From the NCBI RefSeq assembly GCF_954871325.1, contig NC_088777.1:3536509-3600508 (forward strand): DNA of 64,000 bases, given 5' to 3'. The DNA comes from Gordionus sp. m RMFG-2023 (Eukaryota; Nematomorpha; Gordioida; Chordodea; Parachordodidae). Shown piece after piece: positions 38,190-50,770 of the stretch; within the stretch, counting starts at the first letter, position 1; each line of letters begins with the position of its first letter. The position numbers and the translations under genes were made by a program. Under the pieces are notes generated by a model, which did no database searches, was not told the DNA's origin, and saw only the letters and a program-made list of their open reading frames with translations.

Positions 38190-39600
38190 TTTAAGAATTT
38201 GTTTTGCGTTGGGGTGGAGATTAGATCCTAGATGAGTAAATCTAATCCCGATTGGTTTTTTATTCTCTGGAATGAAGAAGATGACCTCTCATTTGTGCTT
38301 GTACCCTTTGTAAGTTAGGGTTTGTTTCTCTTTATTTTGCTGTATATATTTTTATCTTTATTATAGTTTTTTTTGTTACGCATAATAATTTGGCCGTGTA
38401 ACAACGCGAAGCATTTGACTTTGTATTGTATAATTTATTAAGACATTTATTTATATTGTAGAATGTGTAAATGGCCGATCTTTAGGCGATATTATGATCA
38501 TAAAAGATTATTATTTTACTTATTACTTGCTTGATAGGATTATTCGTGTGTGCCAATGAATAGTACTAATTTGGTTATCATTGCCAAATAATTCAATAAT
38601 TTTTTTTAATATATTAGAAATTATGAAATATATTTTAATGCTTCCCACACCCGGAGCACAGATACCAGACCTGGGGTTCAGATACGTGGTTTAGAGTTTA
38701 GATCCAGGGCACAGACCCCTGGTTTAGAGAGTTTCAGTAACAGTTGTAGTTTTATTTTTTAATATACATTTTTTTTTATTCGATAAAATGATTTATTTTA
38801 ACAGGTGTATTGAAAATTTGGTGGATTGATTTTATTTATTAGTTTAAATAAGAAATTGCAAAGATCACTTCATCATTTTTGTAAAACTTTTGGATATTTG
38901 AATTTTATTTTTAAAAAAGAATACATAAAAGCATATTAAAATATAGCAGCGATATTCGTAATGCGTTTTCTTTGATGGATTTGTTATCCATTAGTTTTCA
39001 TTTTAAAAACTTTTATGAAACCTTGTTATACTGCGAAGCGAATTATGGATATTATCAGTAAATTAATTACACTTTCAGAGTTTGTAATGTGTTTTGATAA
39101 CAACAACAAAAAAGATTAATCGTATATTTAAAACCCTCATTTCTTTGGCGGATTAACTAAACAATCAACAAGTGCTGGACCAAAGTACCCCGGTAAGATA
39201 AGTTGGTCCAAAAAAAAGAATGAGCTTATACTTTAATAGACTTTAATGTGATTTAGAGTAAATTATATTTATCCTATTCGTGCTAAAACGAAACCTTCCC
39301 CGACCCCCCTCCCCCATATTTTTAGAAGTTGTTACATAGCTTTCCTTTTCGGAGATATAGTTTTATTAGGGAAAAAGACATGGTGTCTTTTCATTCGCCC
39401 CCGAATTCCGCGAAGATTTACCCTTTGCCATCCTACCCACAACTAAATCAAAATTAAAATAAAAAAATGGAATCTGTATCAATACCCCTTTATCCCCCCC
39501 CCAATGAAAATAATATATTTCCAAAACACCTCTCTCCGATTTCAATGATAATATTGCCACCTCATCCCCAAGTGGTCGAGATCCCTGCCCTCATCTGATT
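38190..39600. other. AT-rich non-coding stretch
   Basis: It contains an imperfect three-fold phrase near 38645-38715 (CAGATACCAGACC, CAGATACGTGG, CAGACCCCTGG). No gene could be supported; the minus frame at 39366-39560 is not convincing. Confidence 0.45.
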
Positions 39601-39606
39601 AGAACT

Positions 39607-40367
39607 GAAAAATGACCTCATGAGTCGTCGCAGGAAAAAAACAGTCAATGCATGGGGCTCTTGTGAAAACTGATAATCTTGCCATTTTCATATAAATGGT
39701 GTAATATAGATTTATATTTATTAGTTTACAAAAATGGATCTTATGAATCTATAAAGAAAAATGACCTCATGAGTTGTGCCAGGAAAAAAGGTACACTCAA
39801 TGCATGGGGCTCTTGTGAAAACTGATAATCTTGCCATTTTCATATAAATGGTGTAATATAGATTTATATTTATTAGTTTACAAAAATGGATCTTATGAAT
39901 CTATAAAGAAAAATGACCTCATGAGTTGTGCCAGGAAAAAAGGTACACTCAATGCATGGGGCTCTTGTGAAAACTGATAATCTTGCCATTTTCATATAAA
40001 TGGTGTAATATAGGTTTATATTTATTAGTTTACAAAAATGGATCTTATGAATCTATAAAGAAAAATGACCTCATGAGTTGTGCCAGGAAAAAAGGTACAC
40101 TCAATGCATGGGGCTCTTGTGAAAACTGATAATCTTGCCATTTTCATATAAATGGTGTAATATAGGTTTATATTTATTAGTTTACAAAAATGATTCTTAT
40201 GAATCTATAAAGAAAAATGACCTCATGCATGAGTTGTGCCAGAAAAAAGGTACAGTCAATGCATGGGGCTCTTGTGAAAACTGATAATCTTGCCATTTTC
40301 ATATAAATGGTGTAATATAGGTTTATATTTATTAGTTTACAAAAATGGATCTTATGAATCTATAAAA
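39607..40367 (+). repeat. Satellite-like array, five copies of 152 bp
   Basis: The unit starts GAAAAATGACCTCATGAGT, contains CAATGCATGGGGCTCTTGTG and ends ATGAATCTATAAA. Copies start at 39607, 39756, 39908, 40060 and 40212. Copies 2 to 5 are nearly identical; copy 1 differs most at its start, and copy 5 has a 4-bp CATG expansion. High identity implies recent amplification or homogenisation. Confidence 0.95.
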
Positions 40368-40622
40368 ACTACCCCTCCGCCCTGACCCTAGCTATCTTTA
40401 AAATTTAATTTAATGCCAGTTTTTGAGTATGTTCTTTGTTCTTTCTCAAATAAATATATTATTTATATATTAAGAAAGCAGGAATAGATGCATCCATATC
40501 AAACTAATAATTCCTAACATATGTTATTAAAACTGTTACCAAGACATTTTATCATTGAAAATAAATATTTGTTTATATAAAACGAGAAACCCATATTATC
40601 TTTTGATAGTTTATTTTGGGTC

Positions 40623-40742
40623 AAATGCGCCAGCTGGTGAGAAAAAAATATATGTACAATTAATAAAATACATTTTTTTAATTAAATGCGCCATCTGGCG
40701 AGAAAAAATTATGCATACAAATTAATAAAATACATTTTTTGA
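40623..40742 (+). repeat. 61-bp tandem pair with CTCF-like words
   Basis: Two copies start AAATGCGCC at 40623 and 40684 and share ATTAATAAAATACATTTTTT. Each begins with a GCGCCA[GT]CTGG word close to the CTCF core (see findings). Confidence 0.7.
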
Positions 40743-40749
40743 AAAACAA

Positions 40750-41560
40750 GGAATAGGAAAAATAAATGATTAAATAAAGATTATAAAACAAATAATTTGT
40801 TATTAATATTGGATTTAAATTTATTACATTGGGTTGTTTTGCTAGAATAATTTTTCGTTAAACTCAATAAAAAATAAATAATTGGTCCTCAAATAATTAT
40901 AGTTAAAATTGAAGAAAGAGAACTTGTTGTTCGACAGACGTGTCCCCTTGTCAGGGAAGTCGAGAAATTAATGTAACACGAATTTATTTTATTTTTTAAT
41001 CAAACAGTAAAATTTCATATGTTATATCAGCATAAAAAAAACAATCCAATATTTCATGATCACAATTTATTTTTCCGAGGTCTATATATAATCCCCCTTT
41101 TTATTAAACGAATGTAAACAAATATTAATTTCATCCTTGTCCATCTCGAAAACTGGCTAGAACCAGTTTTGAAGATGAAATTAAAACAGCCTCGGTTATA
41201 CGTGAACAAAGAAAAAAAAATTATAAATGATGATTTGAGAAAAACACATCTCTTCTAAATGTACAAAGAAAACAAAAATATAAATGGTAATATAAAAAAA
41301 ATACATATCACTAGAACAAAGCATAATATTAATTATAATCTAGTTAAAACACAACATAAATTCAAATTTTGAAAACTAATTCTTGTAATTTTGACAAAAT
41401 AAATCAAAAAATTCATTATTATCTTTTATTTTTTTATAACAAAAGAAAATATTTAAAAAAAAATAAATATAAATCATAAAATAAATCAATTATATAAAAA
41501 TAAAATAAGATTTTAAATCAACGTATTTAACGTTCCACACTCCAAAGAAATTCGGCTTAT
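40750..41560. other. AT-rich non-coding stretch
   Basis: Non-coding apart from a hairpin listed separately. No LTR could be confirmed for the Gypsy remains to the right. Confidence 0.4.
41129..41180. repeat. Hairpin-forming inverted repeat
   Basis: AAAACTGG and CCAGTTTT (6-base loop) form a perfect core stem. TTTCATC and GATGAAA extend it after a small unpaired stretch. Function is unknown; it may be a foldback element remnant. Confidence 0.6.
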
Positions 41561-41569
41561 GTTTTTCAT

Positions 41570-43140
41570 GGATATGTTGAGTGGTAAACGCCATTGACGT
41601 TCATGATATAATCTTCCAAATGTTTTGGTATTTGTTTGAGTCTGACCAGTCGAGCATTCCTTAAAACTGGATTCATTGATTTTTCATATTGCTCCTGTGT
41701 CTTATGTAGATAGACCCAGCAGGATATCAGCCATTTCGCCTAGCGGTTGCGGATATTGTTGGTTAGTTCTTTTCCTTAATCGTGGCTGCAGGAACATCAT
41801 TTGAGAATCTCTTTTTAATATGATCCAGATGTCTCCTGACTTTAGTGTAGCCCGTGTCTATTTCTAAATTTCAAATTGCCTTCTTTGTCAGTGACCACGC
41901 CCTCCATTTTTTGTCTTTAAACGTTTTGAACCACACATTGTCACCAATCTCTACTGCTCTCGATATGATTTTCTCTAACGAGTTGTCTCTCGTTTTTATT
42001 GGTTTTAGCAAATCCTAGGTAATTCTTGTCGTGTGCGGAAATAATCTTTTGCTAGGTGCAACACCCCTCACAGCAATAGATGTGTTCCGATAGTAGAACA
42101 AAAACCTTTCTAGGGCGATCTTCTCGTTGACTTTGTTATTTTCCAGACTTCTTTTCATGTGTTTTTTTGAAAGTTCTAATCATCCCAGTCCATTCAATTG
42201 CTGGATATGCCGACGTTCGAGTGTGCTTAATCCCGTGGTTTTTGCAAAACCTTTCTACAACTTGCTGGTAAAGTTGGTGCCATTATCTGACACGATTTGT
42301 TCAGCAAAAAAGCTTACAGTTCTCATCAGTTCGATGACTCTCTGCAAGCCGTTATGGAGTTCATCGATTTAATGATGGGGAACTTGTATGCATTGACCAT
42401 TACCACCAGTATTTTTGCAGAAACGGTCCTGCTAAATCCATTTGCACTTTTTCAAAAGGCGGTAGCAAGCGTGTTGGATTTTTTTGGATTATCTTTCCAT
42501 GCATTGCATGACTCACAATTTCTTACGTCATTATCTATGTCGGTGTTGATGCCAGGTCACCAGATATGGTCTCTGGCCAAAGGTTTTGTTCTATGGGCCC
42601 CCAAATGTTCTCTATGCAACTCCTGCATCGGTTTTCTCATGTTAAACGGTATGGTGACTTTTGATTCATTGTAAAGGCAGTCATCAACTATGCTCAATTT
42701 ATTTTTCATGAATCTGTAAGTTTTGTTTTGTATGACTTCGCCTTTTCTTATAACCCTGATGACGTGCATGATCTCTTTATCGTTTTGAGTCTACAGAACT
42801 ACATTCTCGAACTTAATCGGTATATCCCATAACTCCTTGCATTACTCGTCATCTTCCATCACGTGCACCTCTTCGTTGACTGCAGCCAAAGGAAATCTGG
42901 ACAGACAGTCTGGTACCACGATGAGCTTGCCGGACTTGTGGACAATTTTGTAATCATGAGCCCCCATCGCAATGTTCCATTTTTGGAGTCTCATTGACAT
43001 AGCCGTGTTGTCTTTCAATCTTTTGGTGAAGATATAAATCAGTGGCTTGTGGTCTGTTACTATTGTGAACCTCACGAAGATTGTTGCTAATGCTTCTCTC
43101 TCTATGTTTGTATAGTTGATCTCAGCCTTTGCTAATAAAG
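41570..43140 (-). mobile_element. Gypsy/Ty3 LTR retrotransposon fossil, 3' part of pol
   Basis: On the minus strand the remains read in order RNase H (TDHKPLIYIF near 43065, later PDCLSRFPLAA), the integrase zinc-binding and linker region (42560-42770), the integrase core, and a C-terminal tail (PKHLEDYIMN near 41610). This is the Gypsy pol order. gag, protease, most of RT and both LTRs are absent here, and the reading frame is broken in several places. The copy is an old truncated fossil. Confidence 0.8.
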
Positions 43141-43419
43141 TGTGAGTGGTATGGATAAAAAAAATATAGAAACAAAATTTCTTTATTTTAAATATATTTA
43201 TTTTAAATTATAACTAACTGACTAATAACCTAATAAATTCTATATATATTTTTTTTTAAGTAAATAACAATCAATGTTATTACTAGATTAATATTATGTT
43301 AAGTGAAAGAAATAGAAATAGTCCGTAAGGTTAAATTTAAGTTAATATAATTTAAAATAAAATTCAAATATATTAACATTCCCCCCTCTGTTCTTTCTTC
43401 CATCTTTCTGTGTTCCTAG

Positions 43420-43726
43420 ACTTGCTTCCAATCGTTTGTTGTTTTTGTACGTTTTTCTGTCTCTTTTATCCTAGATCCCGTTCTGTTCAAATCGTTCTCA
43501 ATAATTCGTCGTTTAGTATGGAATAATTTGTTGCATGTCAAATATGAATAATGGAATTGGAATAATAGAATGTATTAGTGGAATATTGAATTGAATAGGA
43601 ATTATTGAATGGAATAAGAATGATAAAATTGGAATAATAGAATAAAATTCAAATAAGAATATTGAAATGTGATTCGCGTTTTAGTTTAGCGTTTACGTTT
43701 ATTTTTTTAAACGATTGGAAGCAAGT
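43420..43726. repeat. GGAAT-like repetitive block with 18-bp inverted ends
   Basis: ACTTGCTTCCAATCGTTT (43420-43437) is repeated perfectly in inverted orientation at 43709-43726. The interior (about 43510-43660) is built from TGGAATAATAGAAT-like words. It sits between two Gypsy pol pieces lying in opposite orientations. It could be a small non-autonomous element or a rearrangement junction. Confidence 0.6.
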
Positions 43727-43990
43727 TACTTTAGAGCTCGATGCGTGCCTATGATCATACCGCCAAGGAGAGTTCCATATGCCAGGATTGATGCGTTACT
43801 CAGGAATTGGACGGCTGGCTAAAGGACAACATCATAAAGCCAGTATCTCAAGTCAGATGGGCAAGTCCATTAACACAAGTTTTCAAAGGAGACGGCACTA
43901 TAAGGTTGTGTGCCGATTTTAAAAAATCTATAAACCCTGTTCTGGAGGATTTTAACATTGGCATCCTTAATTTCTTCATTAATAAGTTCT
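43727..43990 (+). mobile_element. Gypsy/Ty3 fossil, RT fragment
   Basis: A plus-strand stretch contains the N-terminal part of a Gypsy reverse transcriptase (WASPLTQVFKGDG, then IRLCADFK). It lies opposite in orientation to the RNase H and integrase remains immediately to the left, so this is either an inverted part of the same copy or a second insertion. Short and broken. Confidence 0.7.
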
Positions 43991-43999
43991 ACTAAAGTT

Positions 44000-46130
44000 A
44001 TCTCAAAATTTTTAGCAGTGATTCTCAATTATCTATCATTTTAACACGATAAATGTCCATTTTTATTATAATTTGATTAAAAATTTTATTTTTTATTTTA
44101 TTTTGTCTCCATGTGTGATAATTTTCTAAATTACTATGAGAATGAATAATCATATTTTTTCTAGATCAATAGGTTATTTAGCTTTTATTTCCATAATTTT
44201 ATTACAAGTTTATTTTTAGAGTAGAAATTTTTATTATCATAATTTATATTACGAATGTGTTCATCATTATAATTTTTATAACGAATATTTTCCTTATCAT
44301 AATTTTTATTAAGAATATGTATCATTATAATTTATATTTATAGTTATGATCTTTAAAGTTGTTAGTGTTAGTTATTGTCTCTACAATTACTATTATAAAA
44401 ATATCTAAAATTATTATTATTATTATTGTAATTTCTATTTCTATTACAATTATTATCATATATTTTGACAAAATTTTGTCTAAAGTTGTTTTTAAAATAC
44501 TCATTAGGTTTATAATCATTATAATTACTTTTGTTATAATTATTGATTGCTATTATTATTATAATAACCTATATCATACATTAGTAATATAACTTTTTTA
44601 GACTGAATTTTGTCAATATGATTTTCATGATCATGGAATTGAATTAAAATTGGTCTATCCTTATAATATTTTTTAATTATACTTAAGAATTTATCTTTAG
44701 GTAAATCAGTTAATTCCCACATTTGGTCATTATTCCAGAAATTAAAAATACAAAAAATATCAATAGGTAGTTCCAAAAATTTAACTGTTAATTCATTATT
44801 AAGTAAATATTTTTTTAGGCTTTTTATTTATTCAAATATGTCCATTATGATTGATTTACATTTAAGTTATTTTATTAAGTTATTTTATACCATAAGTTAT
44901 GACTTTATATTGGAATAGAAATTTAATTTATAATAACTTTTCTTCGTATGTGGATTTAGAATATTTTGTAAATCATCATTAGCTTCACTATATAGAATTC
45001 ATAGCCTATTGTCCAAATTCCATATTGATTCTTGGTCATCACATTAAGTTGCATATATAAATTTTGTTTAATAATAGAATAGAATTATTTTTAAAATCAT
45101 ATCAATTTTATCCATCTTTGAACATATGTTTTATTCCCAGGTAAAGAAGACCCTTATTTCTAAAAATATGGTTTTCCTGTCCACTCGGAGCCGAGCACCA
45201 AAAGGCGTGTGGAAAACTTGAATATAAAATAAAAAATGTTCATATTTATTATCTGCTATACGCTATAGATATTATTTATAAATATAAATTAGAATATACA
45301 TAATCAAAAGGTTAAGTTATAAAACGAAAAGCAAAACTAAAAATTAAAGTATAATTTGTGCAATTTGAATAAGTTAAATATATCAGAATATTAAAGTAAA
45401 GATAATTTAATGAATGCGTGTTATATAAAATTTAAACATATACTATTTAATAACCAAATATATAATATTTTAATTTATAAATTTCAATTATATAACATAT
45501 GAATTGCCATTTGGTTATAATTCCTGGAATCGAGAAGATTTAACTCCTGCCAATCTAATTTTAAGAAAGTGTAATTTGATTCTACCAAAGAGTCTTGTTA
45601 TTCTAACTTTTGATTGATAATAAGGTAATAAAATATTTAGTGGGAAAAATAATAATTTGGGCCGGATTATTTGATAATAAAGATTTAAAAAATGGGCGGT
45701 AATATAGTAGAAAATGTTGATGCGAGCTTGAGTTGCATACTATCGAATATGGAGTGAAAGTGATGCATCATAACGTTCACGTGAAAATGCATGAAAAATA
45801 AGGAACATAATTGAGTGTTAAAAATTTATGGATAGCTTATAATACAATTTTTATCGTACCTTTAGGTTACCTTATTGGCTTATTGTATAGTCCTATAGCA
45901 CCTACGGTTATTGGCTAGTGACAACAGTTTTGTATCGAAATGTATTAAAATTTCATATGGTAAATGAAGGTATAAATGTTGACTATCAATTGTAAAATAA
46001 AATTACTAAAGATTTGTACGGATAGTTTTGGAATTTTAATGATTTGACAATGGTAGAATTTTTCATTTATATTGTTCACAAAATATTGTTGTTTTATTTT
46101 CCTTTTGTTTTAAGTTTATCTTTTTATAAA
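44000..46130. other. AT-rich sequence with low-complexity ATT block
   Basis: 44340-44600 is an (ATT)-like low-complexity run that opens frames on both strands. A minus-strand stretch at 44600-44780 looks protein-like (FWNNDQMWELTDLPKD) and may be a worn retroelement fragment, but no family was recognised. The rest is featureless. Confidence 0.35.
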
Positions 46131-46136
46131 TGAAAA

Positions 46137-46305
46137 TATAAAATTTTCCTATATATAAAGTATTTTATAATTATGTCATTTAACTTCCACTAATATGCAA
46201 TTACATTTACCTCAATAAGATAAAATTAAATGTAAGAAAGTTATAATAATATATAATTCAAATAGCGTAACCTTTTAAAATATATATAAACATTCAAATA
46301 TAACA
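46137..46305 (-). repeat. 3' LTR of the Gypsy fossil
   Basis: It aligns with the right-hand LTR over about 170 bp, ending at the shared TGTTATATTTGAA start. The outer limit is uncertain and this copy may be shortened. Confidence 0.75.
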
Positions 46306-46327
46306 TATTTTCTTTCCCACCAAGTTA

Positions 46328-49300
46328 AGATCGTCTATCAATCTTTTTATTACCAAGTTCAAGTTCATCTATTAATCTTTTTGTTGGCTTTCGTTCCCTT
46401 GTTGGATAACGAGGTTGCCTTCCTTTTTGACTTGGTTCAATTGGTATTATTGATTTGGTTTCGTCTGGTTCTTCCCATATTCGTAGTTGATCTGCGTATA
46501 TTCGTACTATTTTATCTTTTTCTTCTACGTTATATGAGAATTTTGCTTGTTGCAGTGGCGTATCCAGGATTTTCTTATAGGGGGGGGAATTTTTTTGGAG
46601 GCTTCATCCCCAAACTCCTTTTAGGTCTTATTTAGCTATTCTATTCTATTAAATTATTCATAATTTAATAATAATTATATTTCTCTTATGGATAGGATAT
46701 TACAAGCCTCTTTTTTATTATTTCAATATATTATATTTAATAAAGTTTTTTTAAATGTAAAGTTTTTTTTAAATGTAAAGTTGAAATAAAGTGTAATGTC
46801 ATTTTTTTTATAAAATTTGCTTTAAAAACTAGCCTCAGCTTAAATTCTCATACAATATAAGTAGAATATAATTTTTTTATTGAAAATATTAATAGTAGTG
46901 TGTTTAAAATATTGACTAGAAAATAATTAAATTAACAAGTTTTTTTAACTTCTTATCAAATACAAGATTTTTAATTATTTCGTTTGTCGTTGGAACCAAA
47001 TCTCTGAGTATATTTAACAGAGCTAACCCATTTAGCCGAGATTAAGTACTTCGTAAATATGTTTTCAACCTTCTCAAGTTGGAAAAAGTCCTTTCATTCG
47101 TACATGTTGTAATAGGCAAACATGCAAGAATATAAAACAACTTCGAAATATTAGGAAATTGAGCCAAGGTTTCTTTACACCGATTGAGCGCATCAATAGC
47201 ATGCTCAGGTAAAATAGCTAAACGTATAAATATTTATACCACAATTCGAATTCACTGATTAAATTTATTTCAGTATCAATCTCATAGGAATAAAATTTTT
47301 CTAAATATTTAATTTTACCAATAGTGGCATTAGAAAATGAAGAAGGATCTTTGGGTAATAAAACTTGAAGATTGCTAAAGACTTGTTTTTTATCTAAAAC
47401 CCGTACTTTTATTTGCGATAAAAAAGTATCTAAGAATGGGATGAAAATGGATATTTTATAATATTCTTCAGTTGAGGCAATATTTATTTTCATCTCAATA
47501 ATGGCCTAGGTGCTAGACGAGGTTTAATTAGTGTTATATCAATTTAGCCTTCGATTCAACTTCTAGATAAATATTATGAAAATATTTATCTACATTCATT
47601 CATATTGTATCTACCTGTTCATGTATATTTTCCACCAAATCAATAACCTGAACCAAATCTAAATTTGGTTTTGTAAATTTCTACAAAGTAGTGAGCTAAA
47701 AATAATTTATTGATGCAACTAGCAGCAATGATAAACTCTAATTGATCAATTGAATTCAATAATAATATCGCTGCTGACGACACATTACATTTTTTCATGC
47801 TCAGCCTTATTTATAAATTATCGTTTGATTTCAATCTCTTTTTCCATTTTATTAATATTTTTGAATAATATGTTAGAAAATTGATATTCAAATATTTGTA
47901 AAATTTTGATTTGTGGGGGGGGGGGGATGGGGGGTGGGGATAAAATTTTTAATAGCTGATATTTATGAAAATAGTCAAATTTGCGATGTTTTTATCCAAA
48001 TTAATTCGTTGTTTTCCAAAATCTCTATGTATGCTTTTGTTTAACTGATCGTGTTTTACTACAGAGGTTTCTAATTTTTCAGTAATTAATGGTTTCACCC
48101 AGTCTAATAAAGTATTTAGTCTTCTCTCCATAAATAGTTTGGCAGGTATTTGGCCCGTTGAGGATGTTCGGAATTTCTATATGTAACTAATACTTCATTA
48201 AGACATTTTTCCCCATCATTTGTTTGTTCTCTATTAGCAAAATACCGATTTTTTATAGTTTGTATGCATCTTTCAACTAATCCGTTACTTCTCGGATGGT
48301 ATGGTGTAGTTTTTATGTGTTGTATATTCTTATTTTTGCACCATGTAAAATCATTTGAAATGAATTGTGGACCATTGTCTGTGACAATCTGACGTGAAAC
48401 ACCATATCGTGTAAGCCATTTTTCTCATCTATTTATTAAATTTTTACTTGTGGTATCTTTGATCAATCTCTATCCATTTTGAAATTCATTGATTCCTACC
48501 AGCCAATAAAATCCGTCTAGAGGTCCGGAAAAATCTAAATGTACCCTTTCCCAGGGTTGTGCTGGCAGATTCCATGGGTATACGGCAACTTCTGGTATAT
48601 CTCTGCGATGTTTTTGACACCCAATACAACGGTTGACTAATTTTTCGACATCTTTATCTAATTTTTCCCACCATATATAATGTCTCGTAATGGATTTCAT
48701 TGATCTAATACCGGGATGACCTGTATGTAATATCTATAAAACTCGTTTTTGTAGTGAATATGGAATTATTAAGCGACCATTCAAAATAGGATACCGTCAT
48801 CATTTTCTATTTCATCTATTCTTGTTCTAAAAGCTAATAATTCTGGTGCTTGATTTTGTATATTTGCACCATTTAATAATATTTTTACTCTTCTTAAAAT
48901 TGGATCTTTCGTAGTTTCATCTCTAGTTTTTTTCTTGATAGAGTTAATGTGTCATAAGTAAGATTTCGTATATATTTCACTGTTTTATTTTCACTTGTTA
49001 TTTTATTATCATTTTTCTCTATTGGGTTTCGCGATAAAGGATCTGCAATTATATTACTTGCGCCAATCTTATACATTATTTCATAATCATATGCAGATAA
49101 TTTATGAGCCCAACGTAACAATCTTTGGTTTGTTAAGGCGTTTAAATCTCTGTTATCCCCATATATCTTTAATAAATGTTTAAGGTCCGTTCGTATTTTA
49201 AATTTTCGTCCATACAAATAGTTATGAAATTTTTCTACGCCGTTTACTATGGCTTTGGCTTCTTTGTCGATTGTCGAATAATCCTTTTCAGCATCTTGTA

Positions 49301-50740
49301 AAGTTCTCGAGGTGTAAGCTATAGGGTATTCTTACCATTACCATATTTTTGCAAGAGTACAGCTCCAAATCCTTGGTTTGATGCATATGTTTCTAGTATT
49401 AACTCAAGATCCGGTTTATAAAATTGTATAATATTGTGTTCTGTTACTATTCCTTTTGCTTTTTCAAATATCATCCTTTTTAGTCCAATTCCATTTAACA
49501 TTTTTACTAATTTTATTATGTAATTCGGCTATGATTCCATGTAAGTTTGGTATGAACCGTTTATAATAGTTTAATATATTTAGCGTTGGATATTTTTGTA
49601 TTGCTATTATTTTATTTTTATAAGGGTGTATTCCATTTTGATCTATTATGTATCCTAAATATGTTACTTTTTCTTTCATAAAATTTATTTTGCTTGTTTT
49701 GACTTTTAATCCCGCATTTTGTAATTTTCTGAGGACTTGTTTTATATTTTCTATATGTTCAGTATCATTTTTCCCTGTGATTCTAACATCATCTAAATAA
49801 ACTGCTGTATCTTTACAATCAGCCAGTAAATCGTCCATATATCGTTGAAATATTATTGGTGCTGTAGCTATACCAAAAGGTAATCGTAAATAGCGGTAGT
49901 TTCCATTTGGTGTTACCATTGTTTATAATTCTTGCGATTCATCGTCAATGCTCATTTGTAGGTATGCATTTTTGAGAAATGTTGTAAATTTATTTCCATT
50001 CGCTATATTTGCTATTAATTCTTCAAACGTTGGTAGAATGTCATAGTCTTTTAGTAGATATTTAATTAATGTTACTTTGAAATCTCCACATAATCGTAGT
50101 TCACCTGAAGTTTTAAGTACCATTACTATTGGAGTACTCCAGGATACTCTTGTTGTTGATGGATCTATTTTCTTGATTATATTATTTTCTAAACGTTTCA
50201 GTTTATTTTCAATTTCTAATTTTAAAGGCAACGGTACTCCTCTAGCTGGCAGTGCAAAATGGTTTTGTATTTTCTTCCAATTGTAGTTTTACTGGTTCGA
50301 CATTTTTCATTAATCCTAATTTATTATCAAACACCGTAGAAAATTCTTTATATAGTTTGTCAATATTTACTTTACCATTATCATTGTATTTATATCTATT
50401 GTTGATCATATTGATTTTTACATTTTTTGGTAACGATAAGTCAAATTCGATAATCCATGTAAATCCAAATAGAGCTGCATCATTTGTTTGTGTCACTAAT
50501 AATGGAAGTCATTTTATGTTATTATTTAATTGTATTTTTACATCAGCTTCACCCATAATTTTTATTCTATTATTTCCACATGTAGTTGGTGTTTTAGCTC
50601 TTCTAAGTTTTGGCCTTCCGATTTTATTCCATATTATTTCATTAATAATGATTACTGCCGAGCCAGTATCATATTCCATTTTAATTTTTTGGTTGTTTAT
50701 TAATACCTCAATTCCGTCCGATTGCATAATTTTACCCATA
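46328..50740 (-). pseudogene. pol region of the Gypsy fossil
   Basis: Parts in order: protease (DTGSA motif near 50645), reverse transcriptase (LPFGIATAP and YLDD blocks, about 49.5-50.2 kb), RNase H (about 48.9-49.2 kb), integrase zinc-binding domain and core (about 48.1-48.7 kb), and a C-terminal tail near 46.35 kb (YPTRERKPTKRLIDEL). The nested hAT lies between integrase core and tail. Fossil, several breaks. Confidence 0.8.
46553..47940 (-). mobile_element. hAT transposon (ZMYM1-like), right end lost, nested in Gypsy
   Basis: The left terminus CAGTGGCGTATCCAGGAT is a classic hAT end, followed by a G-run. Minus-strand coding remains lie inside: hAT dimerisation block (NERTFSNLRRLKTYLRS, about 47110-47040, followed by an in-frame stop and then NGLALL), and a central block with EEYYKISIFIPFLDTFLSQI (47490-47400). 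Frames are broken further right. A matching right terminus and an 8-bp duplication were not found, so the right boundary, near the G-run at 47917-47940, is approximate and the element is probably truncated. It belongs to a different hAT subfamily from the copy at 7639-11287. Confidence 0.8.
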
Positions 50741-50770
50741 GGGGTATCCAGGAATTTCCTATAGGGGGAT
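50738..50770. repeat. Short hAT-terminus-like stretch inside the Gypsy fossil
   Basis: GGGGTATCCAGGAATTTCC followed by TATAGGGGG closely resembles the first 30 bases of the hAT at 46553 (GCGTATCCAGGATTTTC, TATAGGGGG), in the same orientation. It may be a remnant of a related insertion. Confidence 0.4.

Noticed and set aside
39607-40367. Possible CRISPR-like array
   Set aside because: Units are contiguous 152-bp tandem copies without unique spacers, in a eukaryotic setting.
42127-42674. Plus-strand frames
   Set aside because: They are shadows of Gypsy remains on the minus strand.
44325-44592. Overlapping Ile-rich frames on both strands
   Set aside because: They come from an ATT-type low-complexity run.
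46381-46635. Plus-strand hydrophobic frame
   Set aside because: It is a shadow of the Gypsy pol tail and of the hAT end.
50252-50764. 170-codon hydrophobic plus-strand frame
   Set aside because: It is a shadow of the minus-strand Gypsy pol region.
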